From: DASXMR01 sp036495525
GTDB lineage: Bacteria; Actinomycetota; Actinomycetes; Streptosporangiales; Streptosporangiaceae
Direction of reading: 5' to 3'
Length of the DNA: 64,000 nucleotides
Assembly: GCA_036495525.1 (NCBI GenBank)
Contig: DASXMR010000045.1
Location: 1-64,000 of the forward strand
The notes beneath the pieces were generated by a model. That model had not been told where the DNA came from. It worked only from the letters and a program-made list of their open reading frames with translations, and did no database searches. A program made the position numbers and the translations under genes. Positions 26,334-35,904 of the stretch are shown here, one piece after another. Within the stretch, counting starts at the first letter, position 1. Each line of letters starts with the position of its first letter.

Positions 26334-27281
26334 TCAGGACGGTGACCGGTCGGGCGGTAGGTCAGGGTCGGCGAGCCGGTAGACGCGGCGGGCCGTGCCG
26401 CTGAAGATCGCCGCCTGCTCGGCGGCGGTCAGCTGAGTGGTCAGCTGCCTGGCCGCGTTCAGCACCGCCGCGTAGGAGCTGCCGAGCGTTGACACCGGCC
26501 AGTCCGAGCCGTACATCAGCCGCTGCGGGCCGAATGCCTCCAGCACCAGGTCGTAGTGCGGCCGCAGGTGCGCGACGCCGCCCGGGCGACGGCCAGCGTC
26601 CTGCTGCGGAGCCGGCTCGCCGAGCATGCCAGATAGCTTGCAGGCCGTGTTCGGCAGCGCCGCCAGCCGCCGCACGGCGCTGGCCCAGGCTTGGTCAACG
26701 CCGCCGATGACATCGGGGTTGCCCAGGTGGTCGAGCACGAACGTGAGCTGCGGCAGCGCGGTCGCGGCGGCAACAGCTGCGGGCAGCTGGCTCGGCCTGC
26801 AAACGATGTCGTATGGCAGCCCGGCGGCGGCCAAGGCGGCCAGGCCGCGCAGCACGTCCGGCCGCGCCAGCCAGTCGTCGGCCTCCTCGGCCAGCACCGG
26901 GTGCCTGATGCCAGCCAGCGCCGAGGCGCCCGGAAGCTCGCCCAGCTGGCTGAGCACGTCAGCCACGTCGGGCTTGGTCAGGTCGACCCAGCCGACGACT
27001 CCCGCGATCAGGTCACTGCCAGCGGCGGTCGCGAGCAGTTCGGGAGTCTCGCCCGGCTCGCAGACCGTCTGCACCACGACCGTGCCGCTGACCCCGGCTG
27101 CCCTGGTCAGTGGCTCAAGATCGGCGAGCGTGAAGTCGCGCAGCAGCGCGGCCAGCTGCGGCTGCGACTCCAGCCACGGCTGCCGGTGCGCCGACAGGTC
27201 CCAGAGGTGATGGTGCGAGTCGATGACCCCGGCCTGGCGCGACTCACCGTCGCGCGCCGGCCGGGAGGACGTGTCAGGCAT
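26334..27281 (-). CDS. Amidohydrolase-2-family metal-dependent hydrolase
   Basis: 315 residues of TIM-barrel hydrolase. VIDSHHHLWD at residue 19 supplies the first H-x-H metal ligands; FVLDHLGNPD and MYGSDWPVS supply the later His and Asp. Relatives hydrolyse or decarboxylate 2-pyrone-4,6-dicarboxylate, L-fucono- and L-rhamnono-lactones and amidohydrolase-2 substrates. ATG 27281 lies 7 nt after TACAGT on its strand. The downstream rhomboid gene is on the same strand but upstream of it, 40 nt away, and this gene has its own promoter. Confidence 0.88.
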   Translation of the reverse strand: MPDTSSRPARDGESRQAGVIDSHHHLWDLSAHRQPWLESQPQLAALLRDFTLADLEPLTRAAGVSGTVVVQTVCEPGETPELLATAAGSDLIAGVVGWVDLTKPDVADVLSQLGELPGASALAGIRHPVLAEEADDWLARPDVLRGLAALAAAGLPYDIVCRPSQLPAAVAAATALPQLTFVLDHLGNPDVIGGVDQAWASAVRRLAALPNTACKLSGMLGEPAPQQDAGRRPGGVAHLRPHYDLVLEAFGPQRLMYGSDWPVSTLGSSYAAVLNAARQLTTQLTAAEQAAIFSGTARRVYRLADPDLPPDRSPS

Positions 27282-27288
27282 GGCACTG

Positions 27289-27294
27289 ACTGTA
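27289..27294 (-). promoter_or_regulatory. Leaderless -10 element (TACAGT on the minus strand)
   Basis: TACAGT, 7 nt, then the ATG at 27281. Confidence 0.5.
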
Positions 27295-27321
27295 GGGCTC
27301 GGGCAGGCTGCCGTGGCTTGG

Positions 27322-28197
27322 CTACAGGCCCATGTCGTCGAGTTGCTTGTGGAGCTCGGCGCGCGGGTTGTCTGGCGCGACGGTGACCGACTTGCCTGGC
27401 TGGCTGGCGGCGGTGCCGGGCCGGGTGCCGTCCTTAGCTCGCTGGACGGTCCTGGCCGCCGGCTCAACTGCCTTGGCGCCCGGAACAGCCGGGCGCCGGT
27501 CGCGGAACACCCACCCAGCCAGGACGCCGCCGACCAGCCCGCCGATGTGCGCCTGCCAGCCGATGCCCTGCTGCGGCAGCAGCACGGTGAACTGGTAGGC
27601 GAAGCAGAGCGCCATGACGGCACCGATCAGCAGGTCGATGGCATGCCGGTCGAACAGGCCGCGCACCATGATGTAGCCGAAATAGCCGAACACGACGCCG
27701 CTGGCTCCGGCGCCGATGGTGTGCGTGCTCTCGAACAGCCACGCACCGAAGCCGCTGGTCAACACCACCACGATGGTGACGCCAAGGAACTTGCGGACGC
27801 CGCGGTAGGCCGCCAGGAAGCCGAAGATGAACAGCGGCCCTGAGTTGCCTTCCAGGTGCGCCCAGCTGAAGTGCAGGAACGGGGCGGTGATGATGTACGG
27901 CAGGCTGCCCACGTTGCGCGGCTGGATGCCGTAGTTGAAGGTGAGCCGTCCGCCGTCGGCCCAGTTCGCTATCTGCGCGAGCCAGAGCACGGCCAGCACG
28001 CCGACCATCACGAACAGTGCCCTGCGCGCCTCGGCGACGACGGCCTCCGGGTCTCCGGCGCTAAGGTTCCACGCCCGCGCCTGGGTAGTCAGCCGTCGGG
28101 CGGCGCGCCGAGCGCTATTGCCGTTGCTGCTGGCGGGCGCGGCTGGTTGCTGACCGCTCGCTGCCCGGTCAGAGCCGCCCTGCGTTTTCCTGAACAT
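27322..28197 (-). CDS. Rhomboid-family intramembrane serine protease
   Basis: 291 residues. After a basic cytoplasmic leader of about 65 residues come about six membrane helices. FSWAHLEGN has the conserved histidine, GAGASGVVFGYFGY holds the nucleophile serine, and AHIGGLVGGVLAGW the catalytic histidine, so the Ser-His dyad is intact. The C-terminal 70 residues are basic and cytoplasmic, ending in a small-residue-rich tail. ATG 28197 has GCAGGA upstream. Such proteases cleave membrane-anchored substrates; the substrate here is unknown. Confidence 0.9.
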   Translation of the reverse strand: MFRKTQGGSDRAASGQQPAAPASSNGNSARRAARRLTTQARAWNLSAGDPEAVVAEARRALFVMVGVLAVLWLAQIANWADGGRLTFNYGIQPRNVGSLPYIITAPFLHFSWAHLEGNSGPLFIFGFLAAYRGVRKFLGVTIVVVLTSGFGAWLFESTHTIGAGASGVVFGYFGYIMVRGLFDRHAIDLLIGAVMALCFAYQFTVLLPQQGIGWQAHIGGLVGGVLAGWVFRDRRPAVPGAKAVEPAARTVQRAKDGTRPGTAASQPGKSVTVAPDNPRAELHKQLDDMGL

Positions 28198-28260
28198 CGT
28201 CCTGCCTGCCGTGTCGCGCGCACCCCCTAACGAGCAAGCTAGCTGCATCTGGGGCGTGGT

Positions 28261-28392
28261 GGTACCCGTCCGGCGTATCGCAGCCCGCCGGCCAGCCAGG
28301 TCATGGTAGCTATCTGGCGTGTCGCGCCCCGTCCGCATGCGCGGTGGTGGTAGTCGCCCGGCGTGTCGCGCTCCGGGAGCCAGCCAGGTGGT
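28261..28392. repeat. Three degenerate 44-bp tandem units
   Basis: Units begin at exactly 28261, 28305 and 28349, each with GGTA followed by a C/T-rich pair of codon-sized blocks and CGGCGT or TGGCGTGTCGC. The third ends with the GCCAGCCAGGT seen in the first. They lie between the divergent rhomboid and transglycosylase genes. Repeats abut with no unique spacers. Confidence 0.7.
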
Positions 28393-28695
28393 GATCACAG
28401 CTTGATGGTCATTACGCCCGGTAATTTTGTTATTACATGTTGCCAAACTGTGATGCGCACAGCGCGCTTCAGTACTTTGCGACACAACTTTTTCGTCGGA
28501 AACGCTTGGGCGCTTACCTCGGTTCTGGCAACGTTATGCCGCGACGGCGCAAGCCCGCCGAAGGGACCCGGTTTCGCCCGGCATGCACTGCCTTACGCAC
28601 GGGTCTTCCGCCGTCACTGACTCGCTGCCCTGCCATCGCAGCGGTCTGCGTGCCCGGCGTTCCGCCCGGCGCGCCTGGCCGACGGAAGGACCGCA
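28393..28695. other. Leader region of the first transglycosylase-like gene
   Basis: A locally A+T-richer patch (about 28400-28530) in a G+C-rich chromosome, containing the inverted repeat at 28411-28425. Short open frames here show no coding character. It probably carries the promoter and a long untranslated leader of the gene at 28696, whose ribosome site GGAAGGA ends at about 28690. Confidence 0.45.
28411..28436. promoter_or_regulatory. Operator-like inverted repeat ATTAC-N5-GTAAT with a third half-site
   Basis: ATTAC GCCCG GTAAT (28411-28425), followed by a further ATTAC at 28432-28436. It is the most A+T-rich stretch of the area and lies about 260 nt upstream of the gene at 28696. Confidence 0.4.
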
Positions 28696-29361
28696 TTGTC
28701 ACAGCACCGGAGGCGCCAGCCGGTAAAGCGGCGCCGGTCGGGCAGGCGTATCGGCGCCTTCCTGGTCACCACCGTTGTGGCAGCGTTCGCCGTCTTCGCC
28801 GGAGCCGTCCTGCTGATCGGCAAGATGCAGGGCGCCGGCGTGGATCCCGTCGCTGACTTCGCCGCGAAGATACCGTCGACCAAGCAAGTAGCGAGGCTGG
28901 AGGCGGCGCGGCAGAAGATGATCCTGACCGCCTCAGCGGCTAAGACGCTGAGCATCGTCAGCTCACCAAAGCTCGCGAACCGGCCGCAGCCGACCTCCAC
29001 GCCGGGCACCACGACGACTACGACCACAACCACGACGGTGCCGAGCACGCCGCCTGACCCTGGTACCGCGCAGTCCACCGCTTACAGCATGATGTCGTCG
29101 TTCGGCTTCAACCCGAAGACGGAGTTCGGCTGTCTCGATGACATCTGGACCAGGGAAAGCGGCTGGCGCTACAACGCGGAGAACGCCAGCGGCGCGTACG
29201 GGATCCCGCAGGCCCTGCCCGGCTCCAAGATGGCCAGCGCGGGATCTGACTGGCTGACGAACCCTGCCACGCAGATCAAGTGGGGGCTCGGCTACATCAA
29301 GGGCACTTACGGAACGCCCTGCGACGCCTGGTCATTCTGGCAGGCGCACGGCTGGTACTGA
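28696..29361 (+). CDS. Secreted transglycosylase-like (SLT-type) protein A
   Basis: 221 residues. A basic N-terminus (RRRQPVKRRR) and a hydrophobic helix at about 22-45 make a signal anchor or signal peptide. A Thr/Pro-rich linker with ten or so consecutive threonines follows (about 100-125). The C-terminal 80 residues have WTRESGWRYNAENASGAYGI, QALPGSKMASAG and WGLGYIKGTYG, a lysozyme-like fold in which the glutamate of RESGW is the likely catalytic acid. Actinomycetes use such proteins to trim peptidoglycan. The start is TTG 28696 with GGAAGGA 7 nt upstream. Paralogue of the next gene. Confidence 0.85.
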   Translation: MSQHRRRQPVKRRRSGRRIGAFLVTTVVAAFAVFAGAVLLIGKMQGAGVDPVADFAAKIPSTKQVARLEAARQKMILTASAAKTLSIVSSPKLANRPQPTSTPGTTTTTTTTTTVPSTPPDPGTAQSTAYSMMSSFGFNPKTEFGCLDDIWTRESGWRYNAENASGAYGIPQALPGSKMASAGSDWLTNPATQIKWGLGYIKGTYGTPCDAWSFWQAHGWY

Positions 29362-29969
29362 GCAAGCTCCGGCATCACGCCGGCGCTCGGCGGCCTGGCC
29401 TTCGGCGCTGAGACTGCCGCGACTGGCTTGCCTGCCGCCGGTGACTGGCGCTCTGCCCGGTCGGCTGACCGCGCCCGACTGACCGCCGACCGAGCTGCAG
29501 TCAGCATCCGATCGGCTTCCAATCGAAGCCGGGATATCACAATGGGTGCCAGAATGCTGACCGTCGCTTCCGGTCCGCCTGGCTTCGGTCAGCGAAATCA
29601 TCGACGCAACGTAATTGCGATGCGTTGATCGCGTGACAGTGTGATCTAACTCACCTAAGTTCGCCCGTCCCACTGGGTGGCCCGCCGGAGTCGGGTAACG
29701 ACCCGCGTGCTGCCTGCTAGGCGGCGCGGCCCGGAATCGGGTGGCTGAACCGGACAGCCAACTGTGATGTTCGTCATATGCCTCAGAGAATGGTTTCCGG
29801 GCACAGAGAGTCTGCTTTATGTGCAAGGTGGATCTCCGACAGCACCCAGCGTGTGAGGTTGCCTAATGCCCATGTCGCCCTGACCCGCGTCACGCTCGCA
29901 CGCCGCTGCCCGCTGCCGCGCGAGAGCCGGCCGCAGCCGCGACCCGGGTGGACGCCTGGCACGCCGTGC
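29362..29969. other. 608-nt region upstream of transglycosylase B, with possible structured leader
   Basis: No gene is supported. It contains the palindrome CGCAACGTAATTGCG (about 29606-29620), the Crp-type site at 29640, and a G+C-rich stretch (about 29660-29775) with several hairpins. The end of that stretch, GAACCGGACAGCCAAC, resembles the 3' conserved block of ydaO-type c-di-AMP riboswitches, which are known upstream of cell-wall hydrolase genes in actinobacteria. The other ydaO blocks are not clearly present, so this remains a hint. Confidence 0.25.
29640..29655. promoter_or_regulatory. Crp/FNR-family binding site
   Basis: TGTGA-TCTAAC-TCACC matches the Crp consensus TGTGA-N6-TCACA in 9 of 10 defined positions. 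It lies about 330 nt before the transglycosylase-like gene. In Mycobacterium, Crp (Rv3676) is known to regulate rpfA, another cell-wall hydrolase gene. Confidence 0.5.
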
Positions 29970-30704
29970 GTGCCTGACTTAGGGCTTGCCTTGCCACGAG
30001 GACGTCATCAGATCACCAGGCCGAACCGGCTGACCCGGTCGGCCACCGGCTCGACCATCGTTGTTGCCACGCTGGCGGCCGGCCTGACCACCACCTGGTG
30101 GCCCGGCCACGCCACGGCTGGCCAGGCGCCGCCGGCCCGCATCGGGCAGATGGACGCTGAACTGGCCGCTGCGGCGCAGCGGGAGAACATCCCGGCGCTC
30201 GTCACCTACACCAAAGTGCGGGCCCAACAGGAGGAGACGGCCCACGCGCAGCGGGTCGCCGCGCGGCGCGCCGCCCGCCGGGCCACAGCGCGGCGTGCAG
30301 CCAGGCTCGCAGCAGCCAGGCGGGCAGCCGAAGCTCGCCGGGAGGCCGCTGCCAGCCACACCAGCCAGTCGGCCCCGCAGCCGGCCAGCGCGCCAGCCCC
30401 GTCCGGCTCACCACAGCAGATCGCCATGGCCATGCTGAGCTCGTACGGCTGGTCGTCCAGTCAGTTCTCCTGCCTGGACTCGCTGTGGAACGCCGAGAGC
30501 GGCTGGAGCGTCACCGCCAGCAACCCGAGCTCAGGCGCGTACGGGATCCCGCAGGCGCTGCCCGGGTCGAAGATGGCCAGCGCCGGTCCTGACTGGCAGA
30601 CCAGCGCGACGACCCAGATCCGCTGGGGCCTCGGGTACATCAAGGGCCTGTACGGCTCGCCCTGCGGCGCCTGGGACCACGAGGAATCAACCGGCTGGTA
30701 CTGA
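29970..30704 (+). CDS. Secreted transglycosylase-like (SLT-type) protein B
   Basis: About 244 residues from GTG 29970. A basic stretch precedes a hydrophobic segment (STIVVATLAAGLTTTWW), then an Ala/Arg-rich probable coiled coil (QRVAARRAARRATARRAA). A Ser/Pro/Ala linker leads to a C-terminal domain with WNAESGWSVTASNPSSGAYG, QALPGSKMASAG and GLGYIKGLYGSPC, nearly the same as protein A; the glutamate of AESGW is the likely catalytic acid. The start is uncertain: TTG 29991 is possible, and a longer frame from ATG 29778 reads through unlikely coding sequence before the signal segment. Confidence 0.82.
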   Translation: MPDLGLALPRGRHQITRPNRLTRSATGSTIVVATLAAGLTTTWWPGHATAGQAPPARIGQMDAELAAAAQRENIPALVTYTKVRAQQEETAHAQRVAARRAARRATARRAARLAAARRAAEARREAAASHTSQSAPQPASAPAPSGSPQQIAMAMLSSYGWSSSQFSCLDSLWNAESGWSVTASNPSSGAYGIPQALPGSKMASAGPDWQTSATTQIRWGLGYIKGLYGSPCGAWDHEESTGWY

Positions 30705-30730
30705 CCCAGCTTCCGGTCGTCGCTGACATC

Positions 30731-30763
30731 GGCCGCCGGGCCCGCTCAGCCGGGCCGGCGGCC
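30731..30763 (+). terminator. Strong G+C hairpin
   Basis: GGCCGCCGG pairs with CCGGCGGCC, extended by CCCG/CGGG after one bulged G, with a 6-nt loop. It starts 26 nt past the stop of transglycosylase B, between convergent genes, and may serve both. Confidence 0.6.
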
Positions 30764-30777
30764 GTGTCAGCTAAGCA

Positions 30778-30855
30778 GGGCCGCCCGCGGCTGTCTCCGC
30801 CAGGCGGGGGCCGTCCGCGGCTGTCTCAGCCAGGCGGGGCCGCCCCCGCGGCTCC
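30778..30855. repeat. 30-bp tandem repeat, about 2.5 copies
   Basis: CCGCCCGCGGCTGTCTC at 30781 recurs as CCGTCCGCGGCTGTCTC at 30811, each followed by a CAGGCGGG block; a truncated third copy begins near 30841. It is non-coding, after the terminator hairpin. Confidence 0.6.
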
Positions 30856-30948
30856 GAACAGCACCTCGGGAGCCTAGCTGCTGTTCTCGCCGCAGCAATG
30901 CCCCCGAGGTGTCGCTGGCGGGGCGGGAGCGGACGGGCGGGCAGGTCG

Positions 30949-32424
30949 TCAGCTGCCTGGCGGGCGGGTCATCGCGAGCACGTCAAGCGCCTTGTCCAGC
31001 TGAACCTCGGTAAGCTCGCCGCGCGCCACATGGCCGCGGGAGATCACCGTCTCCCTGATCGTCTTGCCGGTCGTGAGCGCCTCATGCGCCACGGCTGCGG
31101 CGGCCTCATAGCCGATCAGCGGGTTCAGCGCGGTGACGATGGCCGGCGAGGACTCGGCCAGCCTCCGCAGCCGCCGCGGGTCGGCGGTGATCCCGGTCAC
31201 GCACTTGTCAGCTAGCAGCCGGCAGGCTGCGGACAGCAGTTTCACCGACGAGATCAGGCTGCGGCCCAGCACTGGCATCATCACGTTCAGCTCGAAGTTG
31301 CCGGCCGCGCCGGCGTAGCCGACCGTCACGTCGTTGCCGATCACCTGCGCGCAGACCTGCAGTACCGCCTCGCAGATCACCGGGTTGACCTTGCCCGGCA
31401 TGATCGACGAGCCCGGCTGCAGGTCGGGCACGATGATCTCGCTCAGCCCGGTGCGCGGGCCCGAGTTCATCAGCCGCAGGTCGTTGCAGATCTTCACCAG
31501 GGACACGGCGACGGTGCGCAGCACCCCGCTGGCCGCGACCAGGGCGTCCCGTCCGCCAGCGGCCTCGAAGTGATCGCCCGCCTCGGTGAGCGGCAGGCCG
31601 AGGTCGGCGGCGAGCCGCGCGATCACCGTCGCGGCGAAGCCGGCCGGGGCGTTGAGCCCGGTCCCCACCGCGGTCCCGCCGAGCGGCAGTTCCCCGACAT
31701 CCGGCAGCACCGCCTGGACCCGGCCGATGCCCTTGCGAACCGCGGCGGCATAGCCGCCGAACTCCTGGCCGAGCGTGACCGGGGTGGCGTCCATCAGGTG
31801 CGTGCGGCCGCTCTTGACGAAGCCTGCGAACTCAAGCGACTTGGCCTCCAGCGCCGCCGCCAGCTGGTCCAGGGCCGGCCGCAGCGCGCGGCTGAGCCCG
31901 TGGCACACGGCCAGGTGAATGGCCGTCGGGAACACGTCGTTGGACGACTGCGACGCGTTCACGTGATCGTTCGGGTGCACCGGCCGGCCAAGGCTGCGCG
32001 CCGCGAGCGTCGCGATGACCTCGTTCGCGTTCATGTTGGTCGAGGTGCCCGAGCCGGTCTGGAACACATCGAGCGGGAACTGGTCCTGGTAGTAGCCGCT
32101 GGCGATCAGGGCGGCAGCGTCATGGATCGCGGCCGCCATGTCGGCGGGCAGCACGCCGAGTTCGCCGTTGACCGCCGCGCCGCAGCCCTTGACCGAGACC
32201 AGCGCGCGGATCAGCTCCCAGGGCAGCGGCTCGCCGGAGACCGGGAAGTTCTCGATCGCGCGCTGGGTCTGCGCGCCCCACAGCGCGTCAGCCGGGACCA
32301 GGACCTCGCCCATCGAGTCGTGCTCAGTGCGGTACCCCGCCGCGCCGCTCGCTGCCCGGCCGGTTGCTGCCCCGCCGGTTGCTTGACTGCCGTCTGCCTG
32401 ACCGCCGTCTGGCACGTCGTTCAT
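30949..32424 (-). CDS. fumC: Fumarate hydratase, class II
   Basis: 491 residues, slightly long because of a roughly 30-residue Ala/Gly/Thr-rich leader before RTEHDSMGEVLVPADALWGAQTQ. Superfamily signatures are intact: TGSGTSTNMNANEV, VNASQSSNDVFPTA, SGRTHLMDATPVTLGQEF and the catalytic loop GSSIMPGKVNP. It interconverts fumarate and malate without an iron-sulfur cluster. The class I fumarase gene lies 54 nt upstream on the same strand, so the cell has both types. Confidence 0.95.
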   Translation of the reverse strand: MNDVPDGGQADGSQATGGAATGRAASGAAGYRTEHDSMGEVLVPADALWGAQTQRAIENFPVSGEPLPWELIRALVSVKGCGAAVNGELGVLPADMAAAIHDAAALIASGYYQDQFPLDVFQTGSGTSTNMNANEVIATLAARSLGRPVHPNDHVNASQSSNDVFPTAIHLAVCHGLSRALRPALDQLAAALEAKSLEFAGFVKSGRTHLMDATPVTLGQEFGGYAAAVRKGIGRVQAVLPDVGELPLGGTAVGTGLNAPAGFAATVIARLAADLGLPLTEAGDHFEAAGGRDALVAASGVLRTVAVSLVKICNDLRLMNSGPRTGLSEIIVPDLQPGSSIMPGKVNPVICEAVLQVCAQVIGNDVTVGYAGAAGNFELNVMMPVLGRSLISSVKLLSAACRLLADKCVTGITADPRRLRRLAESSPAIVTALNPLIGYEAAAAVAHEALTTGKTIRETVISRGHVARGELTEVQLDKALDVLAMTRPPGS

Positions 32425-32478
32425 CCTCTCGCCTGGGCTAGCCGGGCCAAGCCGACTGGCGCTGGCCGGCCGCGTTCC

Positions 32479-34134
<1,656 letters not shown>

Positions 34135-34140
34135 GCAGTC

Positions 34141-34146
34141 ATCGTA
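34141..34146 (-). promoter_or_regulatory. Leaderless -10 element (TACGAT on the minus strand)
   Basis: TACGAT, 6 nt, then ATG 34134 of the class I fumarase gene. Confidence 0.5.
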
Positions 34147-34153
34147 GAGCGGC

Positions 34154-35017
34154 CTAGGCGCTGGCCAGCCTGGGCAGCAGCAGCGACGACGCGGTAACTC
34201 CCGCCACCGTGGCGAGCACCAGCACCAGGGCGTCGAGGCCCAGGTGGGCAGGCGTGCCGATGAGCAGCCCGCGCAGCGCGTCCACCTCGTACGACAGCGG
34301 GTTGACCCGGCTGATCACCTGCAGCCAGCCGGGCATGATCCGCTCCGGGTACAGCGCGCTCGAGCTGAAGAACAGCGGCATCGTGATCGCCTGCCCGATT
34401 CCCATCAGCCGGTCCCTGGACAGCGCGAGGCCGGCGATGGTCATCGACAGGCAGGAGAAGAACGCCGAGCCGAGCACGACCACCGCCGCGGTCGCGATCA
34501 GCCGCAGCGGGTTGTCGGTGACCGCGACGCCGAGGATGGCTGCCAGCACCACGATGACGGTGGCCTGCACCACCGAGCGCACTCCGGCCGCGAACGCCTT
34601 GCCGCTGATCAGCGCCGCCCGCGGGGTCGGCGTGACCATCAGCTTGGTCAGCACGCCGGCGTCGCGCTCCCAGATGATCTGGATGCCGTAGAAGATGGCG
34701 ATGAACAGGGCCGACTGGGCGAGGATGCCAGGCGCCAGGTAAGCCAGGTAGGGGATGCCGCCGGGGGTCGGGATCGCGTGGATGTGACTGAAGGTCTCGC
34801 CGAAGATCAGCAGCCACAGGATTGGCTGGATCGCCCTGGTGTACAGCTCGGTGCGGTCGTGCCGGATCTTGCGCAGCTCGACCCAGCACAGCGTGACGAT
34901 CCTGCTCGCCAGCCGCCGCCCGGCCGCCAGCGGGTTCTCGCTGGTCAGTCCTGGCAGCGGCGCGGCCAGCTGGTCAGCCGAGACGGCGGGCGGTGCGCCG
35001 GGCGCGACGGACGACAC
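34154..35017 (-). CDS. ABC-2 type permease (DrrB-like)
   Basis: 287 residues with about six membrane helices and the ABC-2 motif region around LAPGILAQSALFIAIFYG and NPLSYEVDALRGLLIGT, as in daunorubicin-resistance DrrB. I chose GTG 35017 because GGGAGG lies 5 nt upstream; this gives a 44-nt overlap with the ATPase gene before it, implying coupled translation. With the upstream ATPase it should form an exporter for lipids, glycans or hydrophobic drugs. Family substrate prediction is not possible. Confidence 0.9.
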   Translation of the reverse strand: MSSVAPGAPPAVSADQLAAPLPGLTSENPLAAGRRLASRIVTLCWVELRKIRHDRTELYTRAIQPILWLLIFGETFSHIHAIPTPGGIPYLAYLAPGILAQSALFIAIFYGIQIIWERDAGVLTKLMVTPTPRAALISGKAFAAGVRSVVQATVIVVLAAILGVAVTDNPLRLIATAAVVVLGSAFFSCLSMTIAGLALSRDRLMGIGQAITMPLFFSSSALYPERIMPGWLQVISRVNPLSYEVDALRGLLIGTPAHLGLDALVLVLATVAGVTASSLLLPRLASA

Positions 35018-35846
35018 GGATGCCTCCCTTTCCGGTGTTCTCATCCAGGGTGCTGCCGGTGTAATGCCGGAAGACGTCGTCCAGGGTCGCGTCCGGGCCG
35101 AGCGCGGCCTTGAGCATGCCCGGCGTTCCGGTGGCGCGGATCCGGCCGCCGTGCATCAGCGCGATCCGGCCGCAGTTGATGTCGGCCTCGTCCATGTAGT
35201 GGGTCGTCATCAGCACGGTGATCTCGAAGGTCTCGCGCAGGCGGGCGATGTACGCCCAGACGTCGCTGCGCGCGATCGGGTCAAGGCCGACGGTCGGCTC
35301 GTCGAGCACCAGCAGCCGCGGCGCGCTGACCAGCGCCTGCGCCAGTTCCAGCCGGCGGATCATGCCGCCCGAATAAGTCTTGACCAGCCGGTCGGCCGCA
35401 TCGGTCAGGCCCATCGCGGCCAGCGCGGCAGTGCGGCGCTCCTCGCGCTGCTGCCGCGGCACGTCGAACAGCCGGGCGAATAGCTCGACGTTCTCCCGCC
35501 CGGTCAGTGCGGCGTCGGCGGACAGCATCTGCGGGACGTAGCCGATCATCCGGCGGACCGTCATGGGCTGCGCGGCGGCGCTGACGCCGAACACGCTCAC
35601 TCGCCCTTCGGCCGGCTTGAGCAGCGTGGTCAGCATCCTGATCGTCGTCGTCTTGCCGGCCCCGTTGGGACCGAGCAGGCCGAACGTCTCGCCCGACTCG
35701 ATCCGCAGGTCCACGCCGTCGACGGCGGTGTGGCTGCCGAACCGGTAGGTCAGCTGCTCGCACAGCACCGCTGGCAGGCCAGGCTGGCTGGCACCGGCCA
35801 GGCCGGCCGTGGCGCCGGTCAGGGTCGCTTCTGCCTGGTCGGTCAT
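34974..35846 (-). CDS. ABC transporter ATP-binding protein (DrrA-like)
   Basis: 290 residues. GLLGPNGAGKTTTIRML is Walker A, YSGGMIRRLELAQAL the signature, LLVLDEPTVGLDP Walker B and LMTTHYMDEAD the H-loop, all intact. The tail TLDDVFRHYTGSTL is typical of DrrA-type subunits. It lies between the MarR regulator gene (58 nt upstream) and the permease gene (overlapping), so the three probably form one operon that answers to MarR's ligand. Confidence 0.95.
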   Translation of the reverse strand: MTDQAEATLTGATAGLAGASQPGLPAVLCEQLTYRFGSHTAVDGVDLRIESGETFGLLGPNGAGKTTTIRMLTTLLKPAEGRVSVFGVSAAAQPMTVRRMIGYVPQMLSADAALTGRENVELFARLFDVPRQQREERRTAALAAMGLTDAADRLVKTYSGGMIRRLELAQALVSAPRLLVLDEPTVGLDPIARSDVWAYIARLRETFEITVLMTTHYMDEADINCGRIALMHGGRIRATGTPGMLKAALGPDATLDDVFRHYTGSTLDENTGKGGIRVVRRARRTARRLG

Positions 35847-35904
35847 GCGTCCGCCCGGCCTGCTGCGGCGTCCCGGTTCAATGTCATCGCTCGTGCCACC
35901 TCGG

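Noticed and set aside
28261..28392. 44-bp repeat as a CRISPR array
   Set aside because: Whole units repeat, with no alternating repeat and spacer pattern.
28440..28690. c-di-AMP riboswitch before transglycosylase A
   Set aside because: Only short G+C blocks resemble ydaO; the conserved 3' block is absent here.
29778..29969. Upstream extension of transglycosylase B from ATG 29778
   Set aside because: The extra 64 residues do not resemble coding sequence and would precede the signal segment by over 80 residues.
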